A stretch of DNA of 64,000 nucleotides from assembly GCA_965199135.1 (NCBI GenBank), contig OZ240685.1, positions 1,488,001-1,552,000 of the forward strand, read 5' to 3'. Under the pieces are notes generated by a model. The model did not search any database and had not been told where the DNA came from. It saw only the letters and a program-made list of their open reading frames with translations. Shown piece after piece: positions 17,517-26,393 of the stretch. This DNA comes from EB88 sp965199135. Lineage in GTDB: Bacteria > Acidobacteriota > Terriglobia > Terriglobales > Acidobacteriaceae. How positions within the stretch are numbered: the first letter of the stretch is position 1; each line of letters begins with the position of its first letter. The position numbers and the translations under genes were made by a program.

Positions 17517-18383
17517 ATGGCAGAAGAACGCTTACAGAAAATCATCGCCGCAGCAGGCGTCACCTCCCGCCGCAAGGCAGAGGAACTCATAACCGGCGGC
17601 ATGGTGCAGGTGAATGGGCAGATGGTCACGGAGCTTGGCACCAAGGCGGACCTTGAGAAGGATCACATCCGGGTGAACGGGAAGCTGCTGCAGGGACCCG
17701 AGCGCCATCGCTATTACATGCTGAACAAGCCGCGGGGGTATGTGACGACCGTCTCGGACCCCGAGGGCCGGCCGACGGTGATGAAGTTCTTCGAGCGGGT
17801 CAAGAATGCGGGCCGCGTGTACCCGGTAGGTCGGCTGGATTACCTGTCGGAAGGGCTGCTGCTGATGACCAACGATGGCGAGCTTGCGAACCTGCTGACC
17901 AAGGCCAGCACGCAGGTGGAGAAGACCTACCTGGTGAAGGTCAGCGGCAAGCCACCCGAGGCTGCGATCGAGCAGCTGCGCGCCGGGGTGATGATCGAGA
18001 AGGGTCGCCATGGCGCACGCGAAGGCCGCGTGATGACGGCTCCGGCGGAGATCAAGCTGATCCGCGATGCAGAAAATCCCTGGTACGAGATGGTCCTGAT
18101 TGAGGGCCGGAACCGCGAACTGCGCAAGATGTTTGAAGAGGTGGGACATCACGTCGAGAAGATCCGGCGGGTCGGTTTTGGGCCTCTGGTGCTCGATGTG
18201 CCCCCGGGTGAGTTGCGGGAGCTCGATGAGCAGGAGATCACGGCGCTTGAGCGCGCGACGCGGCACCGGCCGGTGAAGAAGCTGGCGGCTGTGGCCGCGA
18301 CGCAGGTTCCGGTGAAGGGCGCGGCGCCCGCGAAGCGGGCCCGCCCGGCAGCGAAGAGGTCGATCAAGAAGCTGACCAAGTAG
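17517..18383 (+). CDS. rluB: Pseudouridine synthase, RluB/RsuA family
   Basis: 288 residues. S4 domain at 1-62 (RLQKIIAAAGVTSRRKAEELI), then the catalytic domain: MLNKPRGYVTTVSDPEGRP, and VYPVGRLDYLSEGLLLMTNDGELA with the catalytic Asp in GRLD, and EGRNRELRKMFEEVGHHVEKIRRVGFG. This family makes pseudouridine in 23S (RluB, position 2605 in E. coli) or 16S rRNA; without alignment RluB is more likely than RsuA given the scpB neighbour. The last 40 residues are Lys/Ala/Pro-rich and basic, similar in style to the H1-like protein that follows. Confidence 0.92.
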   Translation: MAEERLQKIIAAAGVTSRRKAEELITGGMVQVNGQMVTELGTKADLEKDHIRVNGKLLQGPERHRYYMLNKPRGYVTTVSDPEGRPTVMKFFERVKNAGRVYPVGRLDYLSEGLLLMTNDGELANLLTKASTQVEKTYLVKVSGKPPEAAIEQLRAGVMIEKGRHGAREGRVMTAPAEIKLIRDAENPWYEMVLIEGRNRELRKMFEEVGHHVEKIRRVGFGPLVLDVPPGELRELDEQEITALERATRHRPVKKLAAVAATQVPVKGAAPAKRARPAAKRSIKKLTK

Positions 18384-18588
18384 TCTTTGGAGCGTACAGA
18401 ATAGGGCCTGTTGAGCGCGGTTTGTGCGCTTTTCTGGCCCTTTTCCGTGCGCAAAAGAGTGTGTTTTCGGGCGTTTTGGGTGGGGTCCATATGGCGTTCT
18501 GTTGCGAACACAACAGGCGGAGTGTCTTCGGAGTCTCACCTCGTTTGCACGGGGATCGATGCAGGATTCTCGTGGCGAGGTGGGGGCG

Positions 18589-19092
18589 ATGGCAGGCAAG
18601 GCAGACGCAAAGACATCCCGGTGCTGGCCGGGGTTTGAGCCGGTTCCGGGCAAGGGAGAGCACGAGCAGGGAAGTTGCCGTCCGAAGGCCAAGTCGAAGA
18701 ACGGCGGTAAGCCTGTGGATCGGGAGCGGTCGCGCAAGAAGCAGGTCGCGGAAGGCGGCGAGCGTGGACGGCAGGCAAAAGCAAAAAGCCCGAATACTGC
18801 GGAGCGCCGGAGCGTGAGCAAGTCGGCGTCGAAGACGTCGGCAAAGACGGCCACTGCGGGCGGGGGCACTGCGAAGAAGAAGGCTCCAAGCAAGAAGAGT
18901 GCGAGCAGAAAGACAGCTGCAAGCAAGAAGCCAGCGGCGAAGAAGACAGCTACAAAAAAGACTGCCGCGAAGAAGTCAGCTACGAAGAGGTCAGCCGCGA
19001 GCAAGAAGACAGCCGCGAAGAAAACAGCCGCGAAGAAGACAGCCGCGAAGAAGACAGCGACGAAGCGGACGGCGGCCAAGAAGGCTGCCTAG
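18589..19092 (+). CDS. Histone H1-like lysine/alanine-rich DNA-binding protein
   Basis: 167 residues from ATG 18589, which follows cgaggtgggggcg. The N-terminal 80 residues are basic and mixed; the C-terminal 90 are repeats of the AAKKTAAKKTA/KKSA type, matching the C-terminal tail of eukaryotic H1 and bacterial Hc1/HU-tail proteins that neutralise and compact DNA. No globular HU domain is present. The DNA repeats gcgaagaagacagcc several times, so length may vary. Likely nucleoid-associated; the closeness to scpB and rluB is suggestive only. A longer frame upstream to 18424 has no better start. Confidence 0.7.
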   Translation: MAGKADAKTSRCWPGFEPVPGKGEHEQGSCRPKAKSKNGGKPVDRERSRKKQVAEGGERGRQAKAKSPNTAERRSVSKSASKTSAKTATAGGGTAKKKAPSKKSASRKTAASKKPAAKKTATKKTAAKKSATKRSAASKKTAAKKTAAKKTAAKKTATKRTAAKKAA

Positions 19093-19128
19093 CTGCCGCC
19101 TGCTTCAGCTTGCGTGCGCTGTTTCGCC

Positions 19129-19181
19129 GGCAGACAGGCCGGGCTCCCGAAGAGAGGGCTGCGGCCTGTTTCGCGTCTGCC
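19129..19181. terminator. Large imperfect inverted repeat between convergent genes
   Basis: GGCAGAC (19129) pairs with GTCTGCC (19175-19181), and an inner AGGCC pairs with GGCCT (19163-19167). It lies between the H1-like gene and the oppositely oriented SDR, where a bidirectional terminator is expected, but neither side has a T-run. Confidence 0.4.
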
Positions 19182-19246
19182 TACGCCGAGCTGACCTGGC
19201 GAGGGGTCACCGTGGCTGCAGGCTTCAGATGTCGCGCCGGAAGCGC

Positions 19247-19966
19247 TTACCAGGGAACGACGCCGTGACGGTCGCGGTAGGTGCCCGAGGGGCTGCCGGG
19301 GGCTGCGGTCGCGAAGCTGACGATCGCCTCGGAACCTTCGGCCACAGTCTGCGGGCCGCTGTTGCCGTTGAGGTCGGTGGCGGTGTAGCCGGGGTCGGCG
19401 GCGTTGACCTGGATCCGGTCGCCGGCAAGCTCCTTAGCAAGCAGGACGGTGAAGCTGTTGAGGGCGCTCTTCGACGAGCAGTAGGCGAGCGAGATGATGG
19501 AGTTGTACTCCCAGTCGGGGTCGCTGTGCTGGGTGAGCGACCCGAGGCCGCTTGAGACGTTGACGATGCGCGCGTTGGCAGACTCGCGCAGAAGCGGCAG
19601 AAACGCCTGGGTGACGGCCACGACGCCAAATACGTTGGTGTCGTAGGTGCGGCGCATGGCCTCGAGGGTTGCGGTGGCGGGTCCTTCGCGCTCGACGGCG
19701 ATGCCGGCGTTGTTGATCAGCACATCGAGGTGGCCAAAGCGTTCCTTGATGGTAGCGACGGCGGCGGTGATGGAGTGCGTGTCAGTCACGTCGAGCTGGA
19801 GGAAGCTGACGGCCGTGAGGCCTTCGGCGCGGAGCTTCGCGGCGGCTGCTTCGCCTCGTTCTGGGTCCCGTGCGCCGAGTAGGACGTGCATGCCTCCCTC
19901 GGCGAGCTGCCGGGCGACTTCGTAGCCGATGCCCTTGTTGGCCCCGGTAATGAGTGCGATGTCCAT
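19247..19966 (-). CDS. Short-chain dehydrogenase/reductase (carbonyl reductase type)
   Basis: 239 residues. Classical SDR: TGANKGIGYEVARQLAEGG (NAD(P) loop, residues 7-25), NNAG at about 84-87, the catalytic Ser in VNVSSGLG, and YCSSK as the catalytic YxxxK near residue 163. The TGANKGIG variant and the PGYTATDLNG ending are typical of plant-like carbonyl/menthone reductases often found in bacteria as stress SDRs with broad substrates. Monocistronic, convergent with the H1-like gene. Substrate unknown. Confidence 0.88.
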   Translation of the reverse strand: MDIALITGANKGIGYEVARQLAEGGMHVLLGARDPERGEAAAAKLRAEGLTAVSFLQLDVTDTHSITAAVATIKERFGHLDVLINNAGIAVEREGPATATLEAMRRTYDTNVFGVVAVTQAFLPLLRESANARIVNVSSGLGSLTQHSDPDWEYNSIISLAYCSSKSALNSFTVLLAKELAGDRIQVNAADPGYTATDLNGNSGPQTVAEGSEAIVSFATAAPGSPSGTYRDRHGVVPW

Positions 19967-20231
19967 GCGTGTCTCCTGTTCCCCGATTGGATGTGGTGAG
20001 GAGTGGGAAGTCGCTGGAAGTGCAGAGTGTGGCTCGGTTGGGTCGGAGGATGCAGGGCTGCGGCCTAGGGAGCAAGGTGTCTGTATCTAAGTGAATCGAG
20101 AGGCTGTGTGTTTCCAACATCTAAGAAAAGAGAGGTGAGGCACCCGGCTTTCAGTCGCAAAGCCGAGCTGCTGCATGCGTCGCAGGAAGATGTCGATGAG
20201 ATTCTGACAAGTGTCTCTGTCTGGAGAGGGA

Positions 20232-21176
20232 ATGCCCTCGAATCAGCCAAGAAAGCAGCACTTCGTACCGCGGGTATATTTGAAAGGTTTCGCAAGCAGC
20301 AGGGAAAAGTTGTATGTCTACACGAGGGAAGCGCCGCCGCGCCCTCACACATCAAGGAAGTGGCTGTTGAATGCGACTTCAATGAGTTCGAGGTCGGGGA
20401 GGAGCGCCCAAACTTCCGCGACGAGCTTTCCTGGAAAAGTTCGAAGACCTCGCAGGCCCAATTACCGCGAAGCTTGTTACTGGTCAGGAGCTCACCCTGA
20501 AAGACCGATTGCACTGGTCGATCTACCTAGCCTGCCTTCTTCTTAGAACTCGAAAGATGCGCCGTGATTTTGGCCGACCGCTGCTTGATGAGGTGAGCGG
20601 ATGGTTCATGGCTGACCCAGGCCTTCGTGGGATACAGCATGTCGCCTTGCAGTCGGGGCGGCTGATTTTCAAGGAGGAAATTGAGAGGGCAGTGGCAAAA
20701 CAAGTGGCTGAACTACAGAACAATCCCGCTTATCTTCAGCTCAAGGCTCGCCCCGAAAGATTGCCTGCATTCGCCTCCATCTTTGCAGAGAGGATTTGGA
20801 GACTGGCTGTGGATAAGACTGGAAGCTTGATAACCAGTGATTCGCCCATATCGACCGCGAAGATAGTTGATTTTCAAATCTCTCTCGGCCACGGATTGAA
20901 CGTTCCCGGAAGCTTCGTTTTCATTCCTATCTCGCCCAGCATACTTTTATGTCATGTATGCCTGACGCCATATGCTTCAAAGAAGAGCTAGACGGTAGGG
21001 ATGTCGACACGATTAACAGGAGCATTATCGCGCTGGCCGATGTCGAGGTATTCGCACGCAGAACTCAGCCAGGTCTAGATTCGCTTGTCCGTGAGCGAAT
21101 CGGGAGCATGAAGTTTGGCAGAGACATCTTTCGCCTTAAGAGCGGTCCACCGTGCTCACTTGACGACTTCAAGTAG
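20232..21176 (+). pseudogene. DUF4238-family protein, decayed by three frameshifts
   Basis: Reading from ATG 20232 (ggagaggga upstream) gives MPSNQPRKQHFVPRVYLKGF, the DUF4238 opening. The family pattern then continues in a second frame near 20335 (SHIKEVAVECDFNEFEVGEE), a third near 20420 (AFLEKFEDLAGPITAKL to ISLGHGLNVPGSF) and returns to the first near 20960 (GRDVDTINRSIIALADVEV), ending at 21176. Each switch is a one-base loss. DUF4238 proteins are about 300 residues, commonly near defence or mobile genes, of unknown function. The 3' end overlaps the 3' end of the GH31 gene by 21 bases. Three real frameshifts or sequencing errors are both possible. Confidence 0.75.
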
Positions 21177-23546
21177 CTGCTGATCTTCACCAACCCACGC
21201 CTTCGCGCCATCATGCGTGAACTTCTTCGCAGCATCATCCCACTTGAGCGTGGTGATTTCGCGCTCCCCCTTTTCGTATGCGTAGGTCGTGCCGTCGTCG
21301 TTGTAAAGGGTGAAGGTCGCGTCGGCTCCGGGGTAGATCTTGATCTTCTCGATGGCCTGTTTGTCGTGCGTGCTCTCGACCGGGGAGCCGAGGGGCAGGA
21401 TGGAGCCTGCCTTGACGAAGAGCGGGATGGTGTCGATGGGCGCCTGCGCCGTGATTGTCTGGCCGCCGTGGAGCTTCTCGTTGGTCCAGTAGTTGTACCA
21501 GTCGGTGCCGGCGGGGAGGTAGACCTCGCGGGTGGTGGCGCCCTGCTCGGTGACGGGCGCGACCAGCAGCGCGGGTCCAAACATGTACTCATCGCGGATG
21601 TCGGCAACGTGCTCGTCGTGGGGAAAGTCCATAAAGAGCGCACGCATGAAGGGAGCGCCAGTTTGGTGGGTGAACCAGCCGAGCGAGTAGAGGTAGGGCA
21701 TCAGCGTGTAGCGGAGCCGGAGGTACTTTTCGAGGATGGGCTCGGCCTGCGGACCGTAGCTCCAGACCTCGTTGTAGGTGCGGGTGCCGTGGGTGCGCAT
21801 GGTGGGCAGAAAGGTACCCCACTCGAACCAGCGGGTGTAGAGCTCGGGATAGTCTTCGTTGTGGCCGACGGTGGCGCGGGCGCCATCGGCCGAGAGCAGC
21901 GGGGGGTGTGCGGGGGTGTGCTGCTGGGGCAGGTACTGCCAGCCGCCGATGTCGTTGCCGGTGTAGGCGATGCCCGAGGCGGCGACGTTGAGCATGGTAG
22001 GGATCTGGCGGCGGAGGGTGTCCCAGGTGGGCGAGATATCGGAGGACCAGAAGATGGCGCCGTTGCGCTGGGCCCCGGTGTAGGCATCGCGGGAGAGGGT
22101 GAGTGCGCGCTGCCCGGGCTTGTCGGCGCGGATCCCGTTATAGATCGCGCCCGTATGGAAGAGCGGATAGACGTTGAAGAATTCCGTGCCGGGGCCGATA
22201 GAGAGGTAGGCACCATCAGGCGGGAGATCGGGTTCGGTCTCGTCGGCCCAGAAGAAGTCAAAGCCCTTGCTCGCGATGTTGTCGCGGATGAGCGACCACC
22301 ACCATTTGGCGGCTTGGGGGTTGGTGGTGTCGATGTCGGAGCCGGCCTTGTCGTAGGGAAGGCCGTCGACCGGCTTGCCCGGTGCGGGCTCGTCGGGGGT
22401 CACAGGAATGCCCGAGGCGAAGTGCTCAAACCAGCCTTTGCCGAGGAGCTCGTCGTAGTAGCGTGAGCCGGGCGCAAAGCGCGGCCACACGCTGATCATG
22501 GTCTCGATGTTCTGGGAGTGCAGCTCCCGGTTCATCGCGGCGGGATCGGGCCAGTCGTTGGGCTTGAAGTCGTACTGGCCCATCTTGGTGTAGTAGAACC
22601 AGTCGACGACAAGGATATCGAGAGGCAGGTGGCGCTCCCGGTATCCTTTCGCGACGGCAAGCAGCTCGGCCTGCGTGCTGTAGCGCTGCTTGCACTGGAT
22701 AAAGCCGTAGGCGGCCTTGGGCAGCATGGGCGTCGCGCCCGTAAGCAGTCGGTAACCGGAGTAGATCTCGTCGGTGGTCCGGCCGGCGATCACAAAGAAC
22801 GAAACACGCTTGCCCAGCGTGGAGGACCACTTCGTCTCGCCGTCAAAGGCAGGCGCGATGGTGGTCGACGAGGGATTGTCCCAGAGGATGCCGTAGCTCT
22901 TGTTGGTGACCGCGAACGGGACGCAGTAGGTGGGCGCGGCCGGGGAGAGATAGTTGGCCGCGCAGGTGATGGGGCGTTGCCGGTGGTCGAGGAAGCCTTC
23001 CTGATTTTCGCCCAGGCCATAGTAGTGCTCATCGTCGGGCGCTCGGAAGGAAGCAGAGACGGTGTAGAGCGGCAGGTCCTCAGGCTTGATCCCCCGAGCG
23101 TTGTGGAGCGTGTCGTCTTTCTGGTTGAGCGCGGCCATGCCCCAGCCGTCCATTGTGACCAGTGGCGAGCCGTCTGGCAGGGTGACCGCGATGCTGGCGC
23201 CGGGCACGGAGCCCGAGAAAAAGGCAGCGGTGTCCGGGAGCTTGGCGCCGGGTTGCCGGTGGTAGGCGGGCGCGACCGAGACCGTCATGCGGTCACTCGC
23301 GTAGGTGTCGGCGCCATCGGCGGCGGCAGCGTGCTTCCAGCCCTGTTCAGCAGGCTTCGCAATGAAGCCGAATCCCGGGGCGGCGGTGGCTTCGCCGGGG
23401 ATGGTACTGAGGGTGACGCGGACGATGTTCGGGGCGTAGGGCTCAATGGTGATGGTCTGCCCATTGCGCTCGAGGGGCTGAGTTTGTGCAAGTGCGGCGG
23501 TGGCAGCAGAGAGGAGCAGCAGGGTGGCAGAGGTGTGGCGGATCAT
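21156..23546 (-). CDS. Secreted GH31 glycosidase (alpha-xylosidase/alpha-glucosidase type)
   Basis: 796 residues from ATG 23546. Signal peptide MIRHTSATLLLLSAATAALAQT. An N-terminal beta-sandwich (about 25-245) is followed by the TIM barrel: LPLDILVVDWFYYTKMGQYDF, then FDFFWADETEPD with the catalytic nucleophile Asp (about residue 434), and the acid/base region FWSSDISPTWDTLRRQI near 500, and C-terminal beta domains. GH31 enzymes retain anomeric configuration; members of this type release xylose or glucose from oligosaccharides, which fits xyloglucan side chains given the GH74 gene at 43 kb. The longer frame starting at 23792 has no signal peptide and is rejected. Confidence 0.92.
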   Translation of the reverse strand: MIRHTSATLLLLSAATAALAQTQPLERNGQTITIEPYAPNIVRVTLSTIPGEATAAPGFGFIAKPAEQGWKHAAAADGADTYASDRMTVSVAPAYHRQPGAKLPDTAAFFSGSVPGASIAVTLPDGSPLVTMDGWGMAALNQKDDTLHNARGIKPEDLPLYTVSASFRAPDDEHYYGLGENQEGFLDHRQRPITCAANYLSPAAPTYCVPFAVTNKSYGILWDNPSSTTIAPAFDGETKWSSTLGKRVSFFVIAGRTTDEIYSGYRLLTGATPMLPKAAYGFIQCKQRYSTQAELLAVAKGYRERHLPLDILVVDWFYYTKMGQYDFKPNDWPDPAAMNRELHSQNIETMISVWPRFAPGSRYYDELLGKGWFEHFASGIPVTPDEPAPGKPVDGLPYDKAGSDIDTTNPQAAKWWWSLIRDNIASKGFDFFWADETEPDLPPDGAYLSIGPGTEFFNVYPLFHTGAIYNGIRADKPGQRALTLSRDAYTGAQRNGAIFWSSDISPTWDTLRRQIPTMLNVAASGIAYTGNDIGGWQYLPQQHTPAHPPLLSADGARATVGHNEDYPELYTRWFEWGTFLPTMRTHGTRTYNEVWSYGPQAEPILEKYLRLRYTLMPYLYSLGWFTHQTGAPFMRALFMDFPHDEHVADIRDEYMFGPALLVAPVTEQGATTREVYLPAGTDWYNYWTNEKLHGGQTITAQAPIDTIPLFVKAGSILPLGSPVESTHDKQAIEKIKIYPGADATFTLYNDDGTTYAYEKGEREITTLKWDDAAKKFTHDGAKAWVGEDQQLLEVVK

Positions 23547-23814
23547 TCGAGCCTCGAACAAACAAGCATAAAAATGCAAGGTCCACGATACAGCAGTGTC
23601 AGGTGCGACGCGAAAGCGACGCGCGAGCAGAGGCGCGCCTGCTTCCCTCATGGTGCGGACCACGCAGGGTTTGCCGGCCACCCGTTCGCATACCGGTTCC
23701 ACCTTCCACGATACGACTCCCTTTCCAGGGCCTACCGCATCATCCTGCGTCGGACCAAAGCTAGCAGCCATGCGGGGTTTGAAGTGCTGCAACGCATGTC
23801 TTTGGTCTGTTTTG

Positions 23815-24145
23815 TAATGATCGCGCTAAGTACGCTCGATCGCGAACCCCGGATGTCCGCCTGGCCCAGCCTCGTGGAACGCGCGCACCTGGTGGCACGG
23901 AGAGGCCTTCCTGGTGAATGGCGCCACGGGAACAGCCGGCAGGATCGCCGTGCAGCTCGCCCGCCATCTCGGCCCAGCCCGTGTGATCGCGACCAGCCGC
24001 CTCGCAAGGGGCTCGACGCGCCGACAGCTTGGAGCCGACATCGTGATCCCCTTCACCCTCGACGTGGAACATCCATCCGGAGCCGAGGCCTTCGAGGACG
24101 CGGTGCAGCAGGGCCTCGCAGCTGGCATTGTCATCGACTATCTCT
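23815..24145 (+). pseudogene. Truncated, frameshifted dehydrogenase (quinone-reductase type) fragment
   Basis: One frame gives REPRMSAWPSLVERAHLVAR, then after a shift near 23900 another gives EAFLVNGATGTAGRIAVQLA and LGADIVIPFTLD ... AFEDAVQQGLAAGIVIDYL. Together these match the nucleotide-binding half of a medium-chain zinc-type/quinone oxidoreductase. Both ends of the gene are missing; the 3' end runs directly into transposase-like sequence at about 24210, so insertion of that element is the likely cause of truncation. Confidence 0.7.
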
Positions 24146-24209
24146 GCCGTGACTGGCATCGATCCAGCGCGTCTTCGGGGCCGCAGGGGCTGCGGGACTG
24201 CATCAACGC

Positions 24210-25371
24210 CTGCAGCTTCTGTCGAGTTGTCAAAAGGAGAAGATGTTGCTGTCTGTGCTTCGCCGTGAGTTTGGAGTCTCTCAGCCGACTGGCTACCGCT
24301 GGATCAATCGCTATATGGAGGCCGCGCTGGAAGGGCTGCTCGATCTCAGCCGCAAGCCGCACGGGTGCTCTCAGGCGACCTCTGAGGTGACAAAGAATGC
24401 AATCCTATCCTCCGAAATCAAGACCCGAACTCAGAAGCTCGGAAGCCGGAAGGCAAGACTGGAGGTGCTGCAACCTGCAGTGATCTGGCCAGCAGCAAGC
24501 ACGTTTGGCAACATCTTGAGCAGGGCCGGCTTGACCAACCCGAACAGAAGAAACGAGGCACCACGCCGTACTCCGAACGGTCCTCTGCGGTCACGGCACC
24601 GAACCAGCTCTGGTGTATGGACTTTAAGGGCTACTTCAGTACGGGTGACGGTTCACGCTGCGACCCGTTCACGATTACCGATGCACACAGCCGCTATGTC
24701 ATCCGCTGCCAGAGTGTCTGACGCATGGACCTCAACCAGGTCGCAGCGATCTGCGAATCTGCCACGCGTGAGTACGGGATGCCAACAGGAATCCGCACCG
24801 ACAAAGGCACTCCGTTGGCCGGAAGCGGGCTCCTCGGGCTGTCCAAGTTGTTGATCAGCTGAACGAAGCTGGGCATCCTTTACGAACGCATCCAGCCCGG
24901 CAGGCCGCAGCAGAACGGCTGTCACGAGCGCATGCACGGAACACTCAAGGAAGACACAATCGAACTACCCGGGCTAAGTCTGCGTCTGCAGCAGAAGAAG
25001 TTTAATTGGCTTCGGCAGATCTTCAATCACGAACGGCTCACGGTGGGATCAGTAACACTGTGCCGGCCGGCTTATACCAGCGCAGCTCTGCCTGCTGCCG
25101 AGGGCTCTCAAAGAGTTCAGCTATCCAGGAGGCTTCCCAATCCGGGGTGAGCTCGCGCGGTGATACCAGCCGGCACAAGGACCGGGTTTTCATCAGCCAG
25201 GTGTTCTCAATCGAAGACCTCAGGTTCGAGGAGATGGACGAAGAGACTTTCAGGAGCTACATCCGCGCCATCAAGATTGGTCAACGCAACGTGCCGGAAT
25301 TTCGCGCTTCAGGCAAGCGTGAGGTCTTCCGCGAGCCCTACGGGTCGGGGTCGGTATCTGGGCCAGCTTAG
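24210..25371 (+). mobile_element. IS481-like transposase remnant
   Basis: The N-terminal helix-turn-helix is recognisable (REFGVSQPTGYRWINRYMEA, 24270-24330), then the DDE core in another frame: WCMDFKGYFSTGDGSRCDPF (first Asp), GIRTDKGTPLA (second Asp) and PQQNGCHERMHGTLKEDT (Glu). This frame has in-frame TGA codons at 24719 and 24860. The C-terminal beta domain (RHKDRVFISQVFSIEDLRFEE) appears in yet another frame up to the stop at 25371. At least two frameshifts and two stops show that it is dead. I could not identify terminal inverted repeats or a target duplication. Confidence 0.8.
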
Positions 25372-25851
25372 CGATACCTGGCTTCTTGGGGTAAGCTTCG
25401 GCGAGCGAATCGACGGAAGAAGTCTTCTAAGTTATCTGCAACCGGGAGACGGCACGGCTCAACGGTCTGCAGGGAAACAATTTCCCCGATGACATCGTGA
25501 GGGAAGAGTGAAACAGGAGACTTGCCAGCATCCATGTGAACCATATCGATGCAAGAAGAATCTCTGACCTTGTTGCCTGCAAACACTACGTACCCTAACG
25601 GAAAGAGGCAGCAACCTGGGACGTAGTCTCGGCTCTCGGCGATTGCATTCTGAACGGACCATAATCTTTGATCAAGCTCGATGAGTTCGCCTGCGGGATC
25701 AGGCGCGCCCTGACTATAGAAGTCCAAGAGCACGCGAGGGAACCCGAACGCTTTGGCTTGTTCGAGAGCATCCCCGCTGACAGGCTCGAAGCTTCCGGGT
25801 AATGACCTTTACTAAATCTGCGTTAAGTGCGTTCAATACTTTCGTCGTCAC
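25368..25851 (-). pseudogene. SMI1/KNR4 (SUKH) family protein, frameshifted
   Basis: From GTG 25851 the frame gives VTTKVLNALNADLVKVITRK, then near 25800 it continues in another frame: EPVSGDALEQAKAFGFPRVL, LDFYSQ and GCCLFPLGYVVFAGNKVRDS, SCIDMV. The order LLDFY then LFPLG, then a GN/D-x-x-CIDM strand, then PVSLFPHDVIGE matches SMI1/KNR4 domains. In bacteria these are often immunity proteins of contact-dependent or polymorphic toxins. No toxin gene is recognisable nearby. Stops at 25368, touching the transposase remnant. Confidence 0.6.
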
Positions 25852-26393
25852 GTCGAGTAGATTCCACCTGTCGTCGATCCATCTCGAACGACTGAGAGAT
25901 CGCTGCGCATGCGGTGTACTCGGCGAAAAGCGGCCATGGAAATAACAGAATGGGGAAAGCCTGGAAAGCTCTGAAGCCGGCTTCCTCTGTTTCCCACACT
26001 CCTTGTAAATTCCTTCGGAATTCCTACATTACCAAGGCTCGACGACGAGTGAGCGGTCTTTGGAAGCAAGAACAAGAACTCTGAAAAAGGTGCCAAAGTT
26101 TCTGCGAGGGGCTGTAACGGATCTGCCCGTTCCAAACCGTAACGCATGTCCCGATACACTCACGAATGGCCGCAGCCGTGACGTTGTCGAGTGAATCGGG
26201 AACGTCGACGCAGCACCTCGTAGCGATTGGGCATAGCTCCGCGAACGAACCATACGTGCGTCGGGCAACGCAACGCAGACCCAACACCGTCGGTCTCTGC
26301 GACGGGCCGGAAAGATTCCGGCAGCGCCGCAGCAAGAGCCTGAAGCGCGAGACCGGATGAAACTGCTGCCGAGGGCGGTGCGATGGGCCGTGG
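25852..26393. other. Unassigned stretch next to the SMI1 remnant
   Basis: About 540 bases. Several 60-100 codon frames on both strands cross it, but none has a ribosome binding site, conserved motif or composition that convinces me. Base composition is lower in GC than the flanking intact genes, which suits decayed or acquired DNA. It may contain remains of a toxin or another mobile gene, but I cannot show that. Confidence 0.4.

Noticed and set aside
21213..22466. 417-codon plus-strand frame opposite GH31
   Set aside because: Antisense shadow of the GH31 gene, with Gly/Val/Asp composition typical of such frames.
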